The notes below the pieces were generated by a model. That model worked only from the letters and a program-made list of their open reading frames with translations, was not told the origin of the DNA and searched no databases. 64,000 nt of DNA from Euborellia annulipes (lineage: Eukaryota; Arthropoda; Insecta; Dermaptera; Anisolabididae): contig JAKCPI010002998.1 in the NCBI GenBank assembly GCA_023213315.1, positions 1-64,000 of the forward strand, in the 5' to 3' direction. Made by a program: the position numbers and the translations under genes. Positions 1 through 11,922 of the stretch are shown here, piece after piece. How positions within the stretch are numbered: the stretch's first letter is position 1; each line of letters begins with the position of its first letter.

Positions 1-1312
1 GTACCCAATGTGCGTTTCGGTCGAAGTTGTTGAAGATGAAATAGAAGGAGCGTTTCGGTTTGATAAATTTTCTACTTCAGAGGTTTGATGTAAAAGGCTA
101 TTATGCGAAGAGCTCCCGCAGAGAGTGCATCTTTTAGTTGATCCGCACCGCGAGGTTAAATGAGAGTGATGGAGACAACTTTCGCAGAGCTTTAGCTTTC
201 GAATCTGTTCAAGTCTTTGCGATGGTGTGAGTGATTTAAATTTCTCACAAAAATAGATTGGATGCGAGGGATTTGAACAGACTGGGCATGGAGGTTTATT
301 TTTATTATTGGTCACAACATTAGCGATAGTTTTAGAAGGCAATTTATTAGATAATTTTTTATCATTTGAGGGGCCTGCATTTACTTTTGAAACAGGTTTT
401 TTATCTCCAAAAGATGTTCTCAATAATTTTGAATAGTTTTGTAAAAATTCCAAAAGGTCGGTAAATGTAGGCAGCTCCTTTTGTTGATATTTTAATTCAA
501 ATTGTCTTCTTGTTTCAGGGTCAAGGGCTTGAAATGCTATTTCGAATAAAATTATTTGATCTAAATTTTGTATGGCCATTTTTTTTAATTGATGAATAAT
601 TTTCGAAAAGCATTTCTGATAATGTCTCTAAAGCTTGATATGAATGTTCTTTAATGGGTGTAATTTTTATTAATTTATTTAAATGAGAACTCACTATGAA
701 CCTTTTGTTCTCATATTTATCAATAAGTTTTTTAAGGGCGATGATATAATGATCACTAGTTAGAGGCAAATCTTTTACAAGTGATGCAGCGGGACCTGTT
801 AATGAACCCAAAAGATAGTGAAACTTTGCCAAAGAATCGATGTTTTGATTGTTGTGGATAAGACTTTGAAAATGAGAGTAATATGACGACCAATTTAATA
901 TATTTCCATCAAATGGTTTTAATTGAATTTTAGGAAGTTGAACGGGAATTTTTGATGATATATTTTGTCCTTGACTTGTAGAAGAAAATGAATTATTAAA
1001 TTGATCATTATATAAAGGTCTAAGATTAAAATATATGTTCTCTATTTTTTCTAAATTTTCCAGGGATTTGATATAATTTTCATCGCTTTGGTTTAAAGCG
1101 CAGATATCACGAATGGCCGCGTGTGCTTTTTTGATATCACTATATACTTCTTCAATTTGAGTGGCTCGATTAATAATTTGTGATTGAGCCATAGGATCCG
1201 TATTAATTTTACCAAATAACGTATTCATTTTTCCAAAAAATGTTAAGGCTTCTTTCGATTTTAAAGAACATTCAGCAATGACCTTGGTCTCTCTTTTATT
1301 ATACACCGCCAT
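1..1312 (-). pseudogene. BEL/Pao retrotransposon gag, frameshifted, cut by left edge
   Basis: Gag is the nucleic-acid-binding structural protein that packages retrotransposon RNA. Reading leftward from the ATG at 1312, the first part has coiled-coil-like helices and then the gag core typical of BEL/Pao (DUF1759 type), with PKIQLKPFDG and LLGSLTGPAASLVKDLP. At the eight-T run 579-586 the frame changes: the 263-residue ORF goes out of frame, and another frame continues the protein through FQALDPETRRQFELKY to the window edge. That second part holds a CX2CX4HX4C zinc knuckle (codons in 241-300, CPVCSNPSH) and a further Cys/His cluster (61-190). Protease, RT and integrase would lie beyond base 1. 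No LTR or primer-binding site is convincing on the 5' side. The family is clear; the copy is defective unless the homopolymer shift is programmed or a sequencing error. Confidence 0.85.
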
Positions 1313-1749
1313 TTTTGTTAGATAGATAAGAGATTTTATATGTAGAAATGGTTTTATATTGATATAGGATATATTTGATATTAGAATTTAATTAGATATA
1401 AGATGGATAGGTTTAAGATAATATAGGTTTTTGATAAGATATTTGATTGATAAGATAAGTGGTTGATAAGGTAAGCGGACTGTATTTTTTATTTCCAAAG
1501 GAGCCGAATCAGATAAAAGGGTAGATAAGATGAGATTCGGTTCGATATGGACCAGATTTTTGGATGTAGGATAAACTGAGGCTCTTACCTTTTCAAAATT
1601 TGATGAGGGCCTCGTTGTTCAAGATAGATGCGTCGAGAGGGCTGCGCGCTGGCTTTGATCAGTGAGCATTGGACGCGTTGAGTATTAAAAGGTAACTAAA
1701 ACTATTAATTTGCCTTTTCGGCGATTTGGATAAAAAGGTGGAGCCTTCA
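1313..1749. other. Leader/3'-UTR-like spacer, unassigned
   Basis: This lies between the BEL gag start and the LINE 3' end. The left half is full of GATAAG and GATATAG words. The stretch 1560-1700 is less AT-rich and holds no ORF. It could be BEL leader plus LINE 3' UTR; I see no LTR ends or target duplication that settles it. Confidence 0.4.
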
Positions 1750-2822
1750 GTTTTTGGAAGGGACACCAGGTGGCGGGCTATGCTCTATTATATTTCGAAC
1801 AAGGATTAAGAGATCTATCGATGTGCAATCTCAAATGAACAGCCTTGAAGCAATGAAAAATTTTATGACCTCTTCGCCTGCAGAAGACTCAGTATTCAGA
1901 GCTTGTAGAATGGTCATAAAGTTCATCGGTAGTGGTAATTTCCCAGAGATGTTAAAATAAAATATTTCAATTTGGTTCTTGATTTTTGGGCAGGCCAAAA
2001 AGATGTGGTTGAAATCACCAATGGAAACTCCGTCGCAGTCACAATATGGGGAATCTCTGAGGTTCAATCGATGAAGGTGACTTGGTGATGAGGCGTGACC
2101 CAACCTCAGCCTATTCAGAAGGACAATAATGTTCCTATATAGGTCTCTACCATGGAACCACGGTCTGCCTTTAACATCCGGCATAACGCCATAGAAGAAT
2201 CCCCCTTTCGCGCGGCTGGAGACATCCCATTCCCTCTGCCAATTGGACACTTGACACCTTTTTTTATCTGAGAAACAAGGTCTTGAGCTGGGAGCTTACA
2301 GGCCATAAACTCTCCCTCGATTGTGGCATCATTGGCCAAGGCATCAACTCTTTCATTACCCTTCAACCCGATATGGCTAGGGACCCAAACAAAACAAATA
2401 CGATCGCCCACGAGTGATAGTAACTCTCTAATTCTAAATATTAAATGATTATTGGAAGAATTTCTCCCAAAATTTTCCAATGCCTTTAAGACGCTTAAAG
2501 AGTCTGATAAAATTAAGAAGCGGGTGTCTTCAGTCTCCGTTATAACATATTCTATCGCTTTCATAATGGCGAGAGCCTCTGCACTGAATATCGAGGCCTC
2601 GCAATATGTTTTAAACATTTTGAAATACTCTCTGTTCTGATGGTAGAAAGCAAAACCCACATTCATGAAATCTTCTTTTTTTGATCCGTCCGTAAATATA
2701 ACAATGGCGAACCATAATCCAATACAGGCCTTATCAACGACCTATATAGTAAGAGACAACTCTCCGGATGCGCACCCCACCAAGTTCTAGCTACTGTTTT
2801 CATAATGTTCATACTCCTTTCA
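1750..2822 (-). pseudogene. LINE ORF2 C-terminal relic with RNase H (I/R1/Jockey group)
   Basis: From right to left: a piece of the RT C-terminal region with YRSLIRPVLDYGSPL (2700-2810), then directly an RNase H domain starting at FTDGSK (about 2685-2705), with SDSLSVLKAL and WVPSHIGLKGNERVDALA (2330-2500), then a shifted frame from about 2250 with the post-RNase H zinc region (CDCDG, HIFLACPK, 1960-2050), ending near 1831. In related LINEs well over 100 residues separate the DYGS motif from RNase H, so an internal deletion is visible, besides the frameshift near 2250 and 5' truncation. RNase H would degrade the RNA strand during target-primed reverse transcription. The order RT, RNase H, zinc knuckle fits the I/R1/Jockey group; the exact clade cannot be set. 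Confidence 0.85.
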
Positions 2823-2977
2823 CACCATTATGGACTGTCAATAGATAAAAAAAAAAAAAAAGTTCTATTTGATAAACGGCTCCAGGATATAAAATTGTGT
2901 AAAAATTTATTTTTCTCTTTTTTCAGGAAAGAGTGTTTTGAATGCAAATTGAATAATAGAACGTGGCTGTAGCGATA

Positions 2978-3209
2978 TGTTGAATAAGAAAGAGGATGCA
3001 GCCAAATTTATTTATAATAAACACTTTATTGGGACGTTTGTCGGTTGAACTAATGACAACTCTATTTATATATAATATATATAAAATTTAAATATTCTCT
3101 TTGAAGGCTGAAGATAGGGTTGATCCCAGCCGAAACGTCCCAATAAAGAGTGTTTATTACCAAATAGAGGCTCAATTATTTGACTGCATCCTCTTTCCTA
3201 TTCAACATT
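2978..3209. repeat. CGAAAC foldback
   Basis: Inverted arms: the left contains AAGAGGATGCAG and AATAAACACTTTATTGGGACG, the right the complement ending CTGCATCCTCTTTCC. The inner end of the right arm carries CTGAAGA, a GGG/CCC mini-hairpin and CGAAACGTCCC (3131). See the finding on the shared hairpin. Confidence 0.7.
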
Positions 3210-5912
3210 GAATGCAAATTGTTTTGACACGGGCCCACCATTATTTTGTACTGAGGGTGACCAGACCAGGCGTGATGTTGGTAAAATAAAATAATATCGT
3301 AGAAGAGTGATCAATTTAAGGCTGTTTTTTTTAATCTCTGGTTATTTCTTGTGTATTTCGTCCAGTAATAATTTTTCAGAGTACATAGCTGGTATATAGA
3401 GATTGTTATATATACTATATTGTGGTGAAGTGTCAAAAAATCTGTGTAATGAATGATCATAGCTAAATGTGTTTTATCAGTTTTTTTTTTTAGGTGTCCA
3501 AGAGTTTTATCGACATTTGTTAAATTATCGTCTATTGAAAATGTCGTAAACTAAAAATAATATCCATCATACAACAACAACAACAACAAAGTTTTTAAGA
3601 GTTCTTAGCATCTTGCAAGGGAAAGTATTAATAGTAGTTGTTCTGAATTTAATTCATCTAAGATGTTACAAGCACGGGGGTGTGTGTGTGAAAGAGAGAG
3701 AGAGTAGATTCATCTTTTCTCCCCTATACTTTAAGAGATCAAAAGCGAATTATAAGAGTGAAAAGAAAGAATAAAAAATGGTTGAATATAAGTCATGTGC
3801 TCTGGTCAAAAATATATTGAACAAGAATCAAATCTTTCACATATTCCGGAGGATTTAAATATTTTTCAATTTGTCTAAAAAATCTTTAGAAGGCCTAAGC
3901 TAAATATGTGACAACTTTTAATGGAATAGAGATTTTTCGAAATCCTCCCCATCTGATAGATCTCCTTGTATATTACAGTAATTTACAAAAAAAAATATTT
4001 TTGAATAGTTTTAAAATTTTAATGGAAAATATATTATTAATAAAAAAAATATTCGATAGCAATGACAGCTAAGTGATGAGTATTGTCATGGAGATACTAC
4101 GTATTTGCTATATACTCTGAATTATGAATAATAAAAATCAAACATGACATGGTTAAAAAGTCAAATCAATGAAGTGTATTTATTAAAAGAGAAAACACTT
4201 CAATAAAAATATAAATCAAAATTTTCTGACGAAGGCTTTTAAACATATTTTAACAAGAAAGACAAAAATTTCACGAAAATGTCAGTCCGCCATACTTGAA
4301 AATAAGTAAGTCATGGGACTCAGATTCAGAACAAAAGTGGGAACGCCAAATAAAATAAAACGAGTTTCACGCTTTCACTTAATTTTTCCCCCAAACATGA
4401 TATTTTTTCTCCCAAATCGCCCATATTATATAAACTGATTTGCATTACTCATTGTAATATTATAAATAAAATTCAACTGAACACTATAAAAGATAAACAT
4501 ATGTTGCCAGATCTATATTATGTGAAAAAATACTTAAGTCAAAGGACATGTATTTATTATTTTTGATAATAATATTGTTAACTTAATTCAATTATAAATT
4601 AAGATAGGTCACGACCAAATTAAAATTATAATAGACCCTAATGAATTTATGCATTCAACTTTTTAATTTTATTAAAAAAAAAAAAAAAAAAAAAAAACAA
4701 ATATAACTTAGGGATTCTATCCGAACAACCTTAAATCTCAAATTTCATCCCGTAGTTTTTTTCGTTCTTGAAATATTTTATTCACAGACAGACGGACTCA
4801 CTTATAATTAGTTATCTGAGATATAAGGAAAGTGAAGTGCGAAGTTAGCAACATAATAAGGGCATCATTTATAAAAATTATTAAAAATTAAAATAATTAT
4901 TTAAAGCGAATTAATTAGCGCAGAAATTTAAAAATTTCAAAAAAAAATAATATAATAATACAGGCTTGTGTTCCTATTTCACTCTTTATTTAAGCCTTAT
5001 ACCAAACTTTGGGTCTTTGCTTGTTAATTAGGATCTGAGCTCTTATTTAATCATATGATTAGCTTATTATCAGACTAGAAAAGACTCGAACGACATAATA
5101 AACGAGTTTATCCTAGGGATAGCTACTTAATTAGAACTGAAGCAACCGACCTTTAAAATTGTAAAAATTCAATAAATCGGAAAAAAGTTTTTCAATAATT
5201 TTTTTCTTTAGTAATAGAATAACTTTTTAATTATACGCTCGTTTTGTGTCCCAATTTAAGAGAGAATGGCTCAAAAAAAAAAAAAAAACTTTACCCAAAG
5301 AGCAAAGTTAAAAATGTTCAAATTCTTTTTAACAAAAAAAAAAATTTAAAATAATATTAATCTTTTTAAAAACTTGTTGAGTTTAAAACAATTTTTTTCA
5401 CCACTCTTTTTTTTTAAAGTAAAAAAAAAAAAAAAAGTACAGCTGTACCTACAAGTAAGAAATGATTAATTATAAATTAATATCAATGAAATTTACTCCA
5501 TTTTATTCAGTAAATTTTTTTTTTCATGTACTTAAATTTCCATTTATCATTTTTATATATATATCTATTTCTTTTAGTTTAAAAGATATCAACGTTGTTT
5601 AAATGGAAGAAAAATGAAACAAGTATAACAAAGAGAGTAAACACGATCCATATTTAGATAGTAGAGGATATTTGCATGAAGAATATAAAAAGAAGTAGCA
5701 AGTCCCTCTGTCAGAAAAACAGGGATGATTTTCTTTATTTTTTTCGGCTGTAGGGAGGCTCTTTAGGATTTGTTAAGTTCAATTAGCAATGGCAACAAGG
5801 AGGGGACGTTCAACAAGCTGATTCCTCAGTGCCACCCTCCCGAGTATTGCTTGTTATAATAACAAATTTCTATTTCAATGAATATTAAAAAAATAAAAAT
5901 ATGCAAACTCAC
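3210..5912. other. AT-rich intronic/intergenic sequence
   Basis: No ORF or recognisable element. Minor landmarks: (CAA)n at about 3571-3587, GA-rich 3690-3705, A-tracts near 4674-4697, 5273-5287 and 5420-5434. The exon expected next in an arrestin (beginning with the D-G-V-V region) was not found, so it lies left of this window or was missed. Confidence 0.6.
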
Positions 5913-6004
5913 CAATTGGATCGACGTGTGTGATGTGATCGACGAAATCTCTCTTTCCTAAATAGACGGTGATTTTGCCGTTGGGTGAACTTTTCTTGAA
6001 CACC
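5913..6004 (-). CDS. krz-like: Arrestin N-terminal exon (beta-arrestin/kurtz type)
   Basis: Arrestins bind activated, phosphorylated G-protein-coupled receptors, stop G-protein coupling and, in the beta/kurtz class, recruit clathrin and signalling proteins. The exon encodes 30 full codons, with [10 protein letters not shown] followed by [13 protein letters not shown] and ending HVDPI, the first beta strands of the arrestin N domain. It begins with the last base of a split codon (G, fitting the usual Arg before VFKK) and ends with the first base of the next (G, fitting Asp of the usual DGVV). On the minus strand it is preceded by a T-tract and TTACAG, and followed by GTGAGT, so both splice sites are good. 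SSPNGK and [11 protein letters not shown] look like non-visual arrestins rather than insect visual Arr1/Arr2. No other exon is certain here, so introns on both sides are long and full of transposons. Confidence 0.92.
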
Positions 6005-6344
6005 CTGTAACAAAAAAAAAAAAAATACCTTTTAGATTATTGTTTCTCCGTGAGGTAAATAAAATGAGTTTGTGGAAATTTTTTGGAATTTTATATCGTT
6101 AGTGTAAAAAAACATATAATTAGACCAACGAAAATAAGTGTTGTTTAATAAGACAAATATTAAGAGATGTTGATGTTGGTGTCAATATTGATAATCTAAA
6201 AGCCAAGGGGTGTTAGAAACTTTGGCTATATGTAGAATTCTTTTCTTGCAACATACCGATAACATGAATTTTTTCTGGAGTATTATTAGTACCAGGGTAT
6301 ATGGATAGCGCTGATTGCAAAAATACCATCAGTTTTGCCCCATC
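6005..6344. other. Intron sequence
   Basis: AT-rich, no ORF. It begins with the polypyrimidine tract of the arrestin acceptor (minus strand). Confidence 0.6.
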
Positions 6345-7064
6345 ATGCATAGTTTTAGAGATATAGAGAAAAATAAACGTTAATAGAAAATTTGCTATAA
6401 AGTGGCTATAATTTTGAATTTTTGTGATTTTTTCAAGACGTCACTTCTTAAAAATATACAGATAGATAAAATACATTGAAATATTCCGGTTTCAGCACAA
6501 TCGGAGGTGATTTAGTGGTGCCTCAAAAAATTTAGAAAAATCGAATTTTTGCAAATTTTAATTTTTTAAATTTTGTACACCCTAATTCAATTTTTTCGAT
6601 CTCTGAATGAGAAAAACATATTTATGATATTCTATAGTTATTCAACTTTCCAAAAATCACACCCCCAGAATAGCTCTAACTTCTAAGGCATTTATCCTAA
6701 AATCTTCTTTGATTGCGATTTTGTTCATAATTTCGTTAATAATTATTTGGAAAGATGAAGAACTATAGGATATCGTAAATATATGTTTGTTTGTTTTTTC
6801 ATTCAGGGATTGAAAATATTGCGTTAGGGGTGTCCAAAGTTTAAATGAAACAGTAAATTTCGATTTTTCTAAATTTTAAAGCCGTTTGAGGCACCAACCT
6901 TTGATTGTAGTGAAACTTGAATATTTTTATGTATTTTAACTATCTGCATATTTTTAAGAAGTGACGCCTTGAAAAACCTTTACAATTCAAAATTAGAACC
7001 ACGCACTTCAGAGCAAATTTTCTATTAAAATTTATTTTTCTCTATATCTGTAAAACTATGCCTG
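6345..7064. repeat. Large imperfect palindrome (foldback element)
   Basis: Left arm (6345 to about 6665) and right arm (about 6740-7064) are inverted copies. CATAGTTTTAGAGATATAGA on the left matches its complement at the right end, and AAGACGTCACTTCTTAAAAA matches TTTTTAAGAAGTGACGCCTT. Arms are about 300 bp and roughly 85% alike by eye. No ORF and no clear target duplication. A CGAAAC foldback abuts its right end. Confidence 0.7.
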
Positions 7065-7400
7065 ACAGGAACAGGTAGATGTAGGCAGCCAGCAAAGAAC
7101 AAAAACTTTATTTAAATATCGTCAACGTTTCGCTCCCATCCTCAGGACGATAAATTGTTAATGTTGTTTAGATCATACAAAATTATAATACAAATTTGCA
7201 TATACCATTAAATGTATGTTTAATTGTAGTAGGTGCCTGGGCTTTATTTATTGTTGAAAGTGCCCGAAACATAATCACTGTCCAAGATTAAAAGACTCAT
7301 TTATCGTCCTGAAGATGAGAGCGATGCGTTCCCGAAACGTCGACGATATTTAAATAAAGTTTTTGTTCTTTGCTGGCTGCCTACATCTACCTGTTCCTGT
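7065..7400. repeat. CGAAAC foldback
   Basis: Terminal inverted arms begin ACAGGAACAGGTAGATGTAG; the inner part of each arm has ATAAAGTTTTTGTTCTTTGC next to GGCTGCC. The right arm carries CTGAAGA (7310), a degenerate stem ending GTTCCC, and GAAACGTCGACG. The left arm, read on the minus strand, keeps CTGAGGATGGGAGC and GAAACG but has lost half of the hairpin. The loop is about 100 bp of AT-rich DNA. Confidence 0.75.
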
Positions 7401-7875
7401 TAATTATCATTCAGCCATTAATTTCTTCTTTTCAAACTAAGAAAAACGAATTACAGATATATCACAGCATATTTAAGGAAAGGCGATAGACCGCCGCAGA
7501 CAGAGATGTTAAAAATATTTTTTCATTCTATTGTTATTACCTATCAATAATGAAAAAATTTTAGATTGGATACGTTTTTTTCCCATTTATTGGCTATTGA
7601 TTGGTTCAAGTGAAAAAAGGCCATCTCTCGATATTTTAAAATCTCTCTCTCTAACATGTTTTATTTTTATTTTTTATTTTCTATGACACAGAGAATAAAA
7701 AATCAAGTGCTTGTGACATTTGATGGAATTGCAAATAGCCAGATGCTGTTGGTCCATAACAAGAGGCTTCCCAATTTAAAAGACCCCCTCCCCCACCCTG
7801 TCGGTAAGCATTTACAAAAAATTAAAAATAATAGTAAGTGTAGTGGGTAAGTAAAAATAAAAATATAAACTTAAA
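7401..7875. other. AT-rich spacer
   Basis: No gene or repeat recognised; the 64-codon ORF at 7656 has no protein-like signature. Confidence 0.5.
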
Positions 7876-8547
7876 AAAAAAAATCTGGTGTGACTGGCGC
7901 ACAGCACACAACTTTCTCTTACCTTCGGTAATCGAAAGTTGTGTACTGTGCTGTCACACCAGATTTTTGTGTCGACATGTATTTAGTTTCCGACAGTAGG
8001 GTACAATTGAATTCAAGATGTAAAATTTATAAGTATGGGAAAATATTTATATTTTGATACCATGGCAACCATTTCTCCTATCTTTTCTATGGAGTACAAG
8101 AGTAAAGTGGTCTTCAGAAGATTTCAATCACAAAATGAGAATATACATTTTATAGAGAATCTAAAAAATAATTGATTTTTGAATTTAAAAAAAAATCGTT
8201 GGAGCAAATTTTGAGAAAATCGAAAAAAACTGAAAAAGTGAATCAGTAAAGTGCTAGTACTTTTTGGTCGATTTTGTTCAAAAGCTTCGTGTCACGTCCC
8301 ATGGGGGTGTCTAACTTAAATATAAAATTTCAACCTCCTAGCTCTTTTCGTTCTTGAGATATTTTGTTCACAGACACACACCCACCCACCCACCCACAGA
8401 CAGACCATGTCGCGAAAACCACTTTTTTGGATTCAGGGGACTTCAAAACGTGAAGATCCATCAAAATCTCGACATCGAATTTTTGACATGAATCCAATAC
8501 TTTCTCTCTATATATATATTACATATATACATAGGTAAGAGAAAGTA
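7876..8547 (-). repeat. HPE, full-length copy
   Basis: HPE is the most frequent element in the window. In its forward sense it starts with a hairpin of ACTTTCTCTTACCTA / TAGAGAGAAAGTA around a TATATA loop, continues with GAGGTCCCCTGAATCC, a GTCTGTCTG(TG)n patch and AAAGTACTAGTACTTTACTG, and ends with a second hairpin (AATCTGGTGTGAC ... GTCACACCAGATT, loop near GATTACCGAAGG). This copy is reversed: the end hairpin is at 7880-7965, the TATATA hairpin at 8500-8547. There is no ORF and no clear target duplication. Confidence 0.85.
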
Positions 8548-9221
8548 AAAATGTTTTTAATTAAATTGAACAAAATAAATTAAATTGTTGAACGATCTGA
8601 CGTCTATTGAAAATATAGAAGGAAGGGACAGACATGTAGAGAATAGAAAGACTGCCAGTCCGAGCTCGGGTAGCTCGTGGCCGCCATCCACTTACCCACA
8701 AGATGCGGGCCCGCGACCCTATACATAGATTACAAATGAATAGTATAAATAATTATCTCCTCGCCGTTACAAAATAAAAGAGATTTTATTCACATTTGAA
8801 TAAATATTGCCAACATAGCTAGCCTATGGCTATTCTTTTGAACTCGCCATCGAATTTGGGATTTTTAAATCCTGGATTATTTCAAGATATAATACCTTCT
8901 TTTTTTTTTGTTAAAACGAGATCAGTGGCAAATGCTTCCCATTTCGTGAGAGGAATATTTATTTATCCTTTCGTCCTCGATTATCCAGCAGCCACCCAAA
9001 AGACCACAAAATGGCCCAAACAAAAGATAAATCAATACACTTTCTCTCTCTCTCTCTCTCTCTCTATCTCTTGAAACCCGTATAAAAGTATAGAATGGAA
9101 TATATTTATTGATGGCCAGAGAGATTCATTGTATTGTTGATTTCATACAATCATAACTTCTCTTTTATCATTTCCCAAATTGTCACAATTGACAAATTTC
9201 TATTTACTTTCTATTTAATGA
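8548..9221. other. Spacer with one dispersed repeat piece
   Basis: 8615-8705 is the inverse of part of 54013-54110: both hold, on one strand, CTTGTGGGTAAGTGGATGGC and a CCACGAGCT core. (CT)n lies at about 9043-9068. Otherwise no gene recognised. Confidence 0.5.
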
Positions 9222-9236
9222 TTTCTCTTACCTATA

Positions 9237-11421
9237 TTTTTTTTTTTTTTTTTTTTTTTTGGAATGGGTGCATAAGGTCCGAAGACCTATAATGACCAAT
9301 AGTCACATGCAGCCAGGAAGAAAATAAAAACAAAAGGAGAAGCATAAAGGGGAAACTCAACTGCGGGAACTGAGAAGATGCCTGTTGAGGTTAGACTTGA
9401 AAGTCTGAAGATTGTAGGTTTTGGGGAAGATAGACGCAGGGAGCTTGTTCCAATCACGGGAGGTCATGGGGACAAAGGAAGAATGAAATTGTTTTGTTCT
9501 GTTAGTCGTGATCTGAACAGCATAGGGATGCTGGGAAGATGCCTCTCTTGTGTTCCGTGAATATGTTGCATTGGGTGGGATAATTGATTTTAATTCGGCA
9601 GAGCATTGACCATGGTAATACCTGTAGAAGAGAGATAGTGCAGATACTCTTCTTCTATGATCTAGTGACTGTAAGGATGCAGTAAGGGTAGAATCACCTA
9701 TCAGTCTAATTGCACGCCTCTGTATGGCTTCCAAGGAGGAGAGAGCGTCTTTCGACGCCCCTCGCCAAAGGTGGGAACAATATTCAAGACACGGCCGAAT
9801 TTGGGCTTTATAGAGGATTAGGAGTTGTTGGGAGGAAAAGTAACGCTTCGTTTTGAATAGGAAACCCAATTTCCTTGCGGTAGATTTAACCACAGAAGAG
9901 ATGTGGTTGCTCCAGGAGAGATCAGATGTAACTGTCACTCCCAGAACAGAAAATGAATCTTTGAACTCGAGACTATTATTGCTGTAAATAAGGGGAGGGC
10001 AAATCCTATTTTTTTGTCTAGAAATTAAACAACATTGGGTTTTTTGGGAATTGAATTTTACTTGATTGAGGTTTCCCCATTCCTCCAAGAGACCAAGATC
10101 ATCATTTATCGACGACACAGCCCCCAGACGACCAGTGGATGAGGTTTCACCAGTCCTGACTGAGTGCAGGGTACTGTCATCAGCAAAGCAATGAATTGGG
10201 TTGGAGGTTACTCCCATGAGATCGTTAATGTACATAAGGAATAGGGTGGGAGAGAGGACAGAACCCTGGGGAACACCTGCGTTGATTGAATGCGGAATAG
10301 AAGACACACCGTCGACTACAACCGAGATCTTTCGCTCCGTTAGAAAGCTCTTGATCCACTGGCACAGCTCAGAGGATAGGCCAAAAGATGGAAGTTTAGC
10401 ATAAAGATTTTTATGCCATACCTGATCGAAAGCCTTCGAAATGTCAAGAGCAACTGCAATAGTTTCCCCTTTCATTTCCATGGCTTTGTTCCAGAGGTGT
10501 GTGACAAAGCTCAAAATATCCCCAGTCGAACGAGCATGCCTGAAACCATATTGCCTATCATTCATCATTCCGCAATGTTCCAGATGATTTAAAATTTGAA
10601 TGTTGAGGGCTTTTTCCATAATTTTGGATAGTATGGAGGTTATTGCGATTGGGCGATAGTTGCTGGGAAGAGAGGAGTCACCTTTTTTGGGAATGGGTTG
10701 AATATTCGCCAATTTCCAAGAGTCGGGAAAATTTCCCGAGGAAAATGAGAGGTTGAACAACCTGGATAATATTGGGACCAATTCAGGGGAACATTTTTTA
10801 ATGACGATGGGGGGAATACCGTCAGGGCCTGGGGATTTGTCGATTACTAGCTCCTTAATAACCTTTTTAATTAGTTTATCCCTAAAATGAATTTTATTCA
10901 TTGAAATTTTATTGGAATGCTGGGTCGGAGGATCGCGACTATTGGCTTTATCGTCAATAGTAGAATTGGACGCGAAGAGAGAAGCAAAGATTTGGGCTTT
11001 TTCAAATGGGGTAGTGGCAATTTTACCATCAGGCAAATTAAGAGGTGGAAATGAAGATGAGGAAAAGTTACGGCCTACTGCCTTGGCCAAAGACCAGAAG
11101 CGTCGACTACCATTTGGGCAGGATGCCAATTGGTCGCATTTCCTCTGCTCGAAGGTCCTTTTAGCCTCGTTGATGGTCTTCTGACATTGGGCTCTGGCCT
11201 TACGAAATCTATCCCACTCCAACGGATCATGAGACAGTTTCCAGTTCTCATATGCTTGATTTTTGGCGCTAGTGGCTTTCACACATTGGACATTAAACCA
11301 TGGTTTGGATTTTTTTCCCCTTTGATATATTTTAAAGGGTACGTACATTTCCATACCCATGATTATGGCTTCTGTGATAGAGTCAGCCGCCTGAGAAGCA
11401 TTGGTTCCGTTGAAGCAGTAG
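9237..11421 (-). mobile_element. 5'-truncated non-LTR retrotransposon (LINE), recent copy
   Basis: Minus-strand LINE: an ORF2 remainder, a 3' UTR of about 95 bp and a poly(A) tail (T run 9237-9260). Truncation falls between the endonuclease and RT domains. The insertion point is the TATATA loop of an HPE hairpin; any duplication is hidden in the TA repeats. A second, shorter copy lies at 40750-41401 and differs at only about five positions plus one indel over some 630 shared bases. Confidence 0.9.
9357..11421 (-). CDS. LINE ORF2 remainder: reverse transcriptase, open but 5'-truncated
   Basis: The open frame runs from 11492 to 9357 (711 codons), but roughly its first 24 residues are HPE sequence read by chance; LINE protein starts near YDYCFNGTN (about 11420). 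Next come the linker upstream of RT (KPWFNVQC), the RT domain with SNYRPIAITSILSKIMEKAL, QYGFRHARST, VALDISKAFDQVWH, NAGVPQGSVLSPTLFLMYIN and the catalytic FADD (10178-10189, about residue 435), then a thumb and a C-terminal region (LEAIQRRAIRLIGD, SFVPMTSRDWNKLP). There is no RNase H. The C-terminal block is of the type seen in CR1/L2/Jockey-group LINEs; the clade is inference. No stop or frameshift is visible in the RT, so the copy is young. Endonuclease and ORF1 are missing, so it cannot move by itself. Confidence 0.9.
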
Positions 11422-11922
11422 TCATATATAGATATAGATAGATAAAGTATTGGATTCATGTCAAAAATGTCGAGATTTTGATGGATATACACATTTTGAG
11501 GTCCCCTGAGTCCAAAAAAAGTGAGTCCTGCATGGGACTCCCTATAAACAAAATATCTTAAGAACGAAACGAGCTAGGAAGTTGAAATTTTATATTTAAG
11601 TTATGTAGGCCTACCCCCATGGGATGTAACATGAAGCTTTTGAACAAAATCGGCCAAAAAGTAATAATACTTGTATTATGTATTATTATTATGTATGGAT
11701 GTACTTTTTTTTAGTTTTTTTTTTTCCGATTTTCTCAAAAATCACTCCAACAATTTTGATTAAAATTCATAAATCAATTATTTTTTTAGATGCTCTTTAA
11801 AATTTTGCCCTTGAAATTGTTTGAAGCACACTTTACCCTTGAACTTCATAGGAAAGATAGGAGAAATGGTGTCCATAGAAATGTTTATAAATTTTACTTC
11901 TTGAATTCAAATATATCGGCGG

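Noticed and set aside
1754..1790. Retroviral-type primer-binding site/LTR edge (TGGTGTCCC on the minus strand)
   Set aside because: It lies within the LINE 3' end and no LTR with TG...CA ends flanks it.
10912..11441. Plus-strand ORFs opposite the LINE RT
   Set aside because: Shadows of the minus-strand coding frame; the same applies to 50169-50678 opposite the maT transposase.
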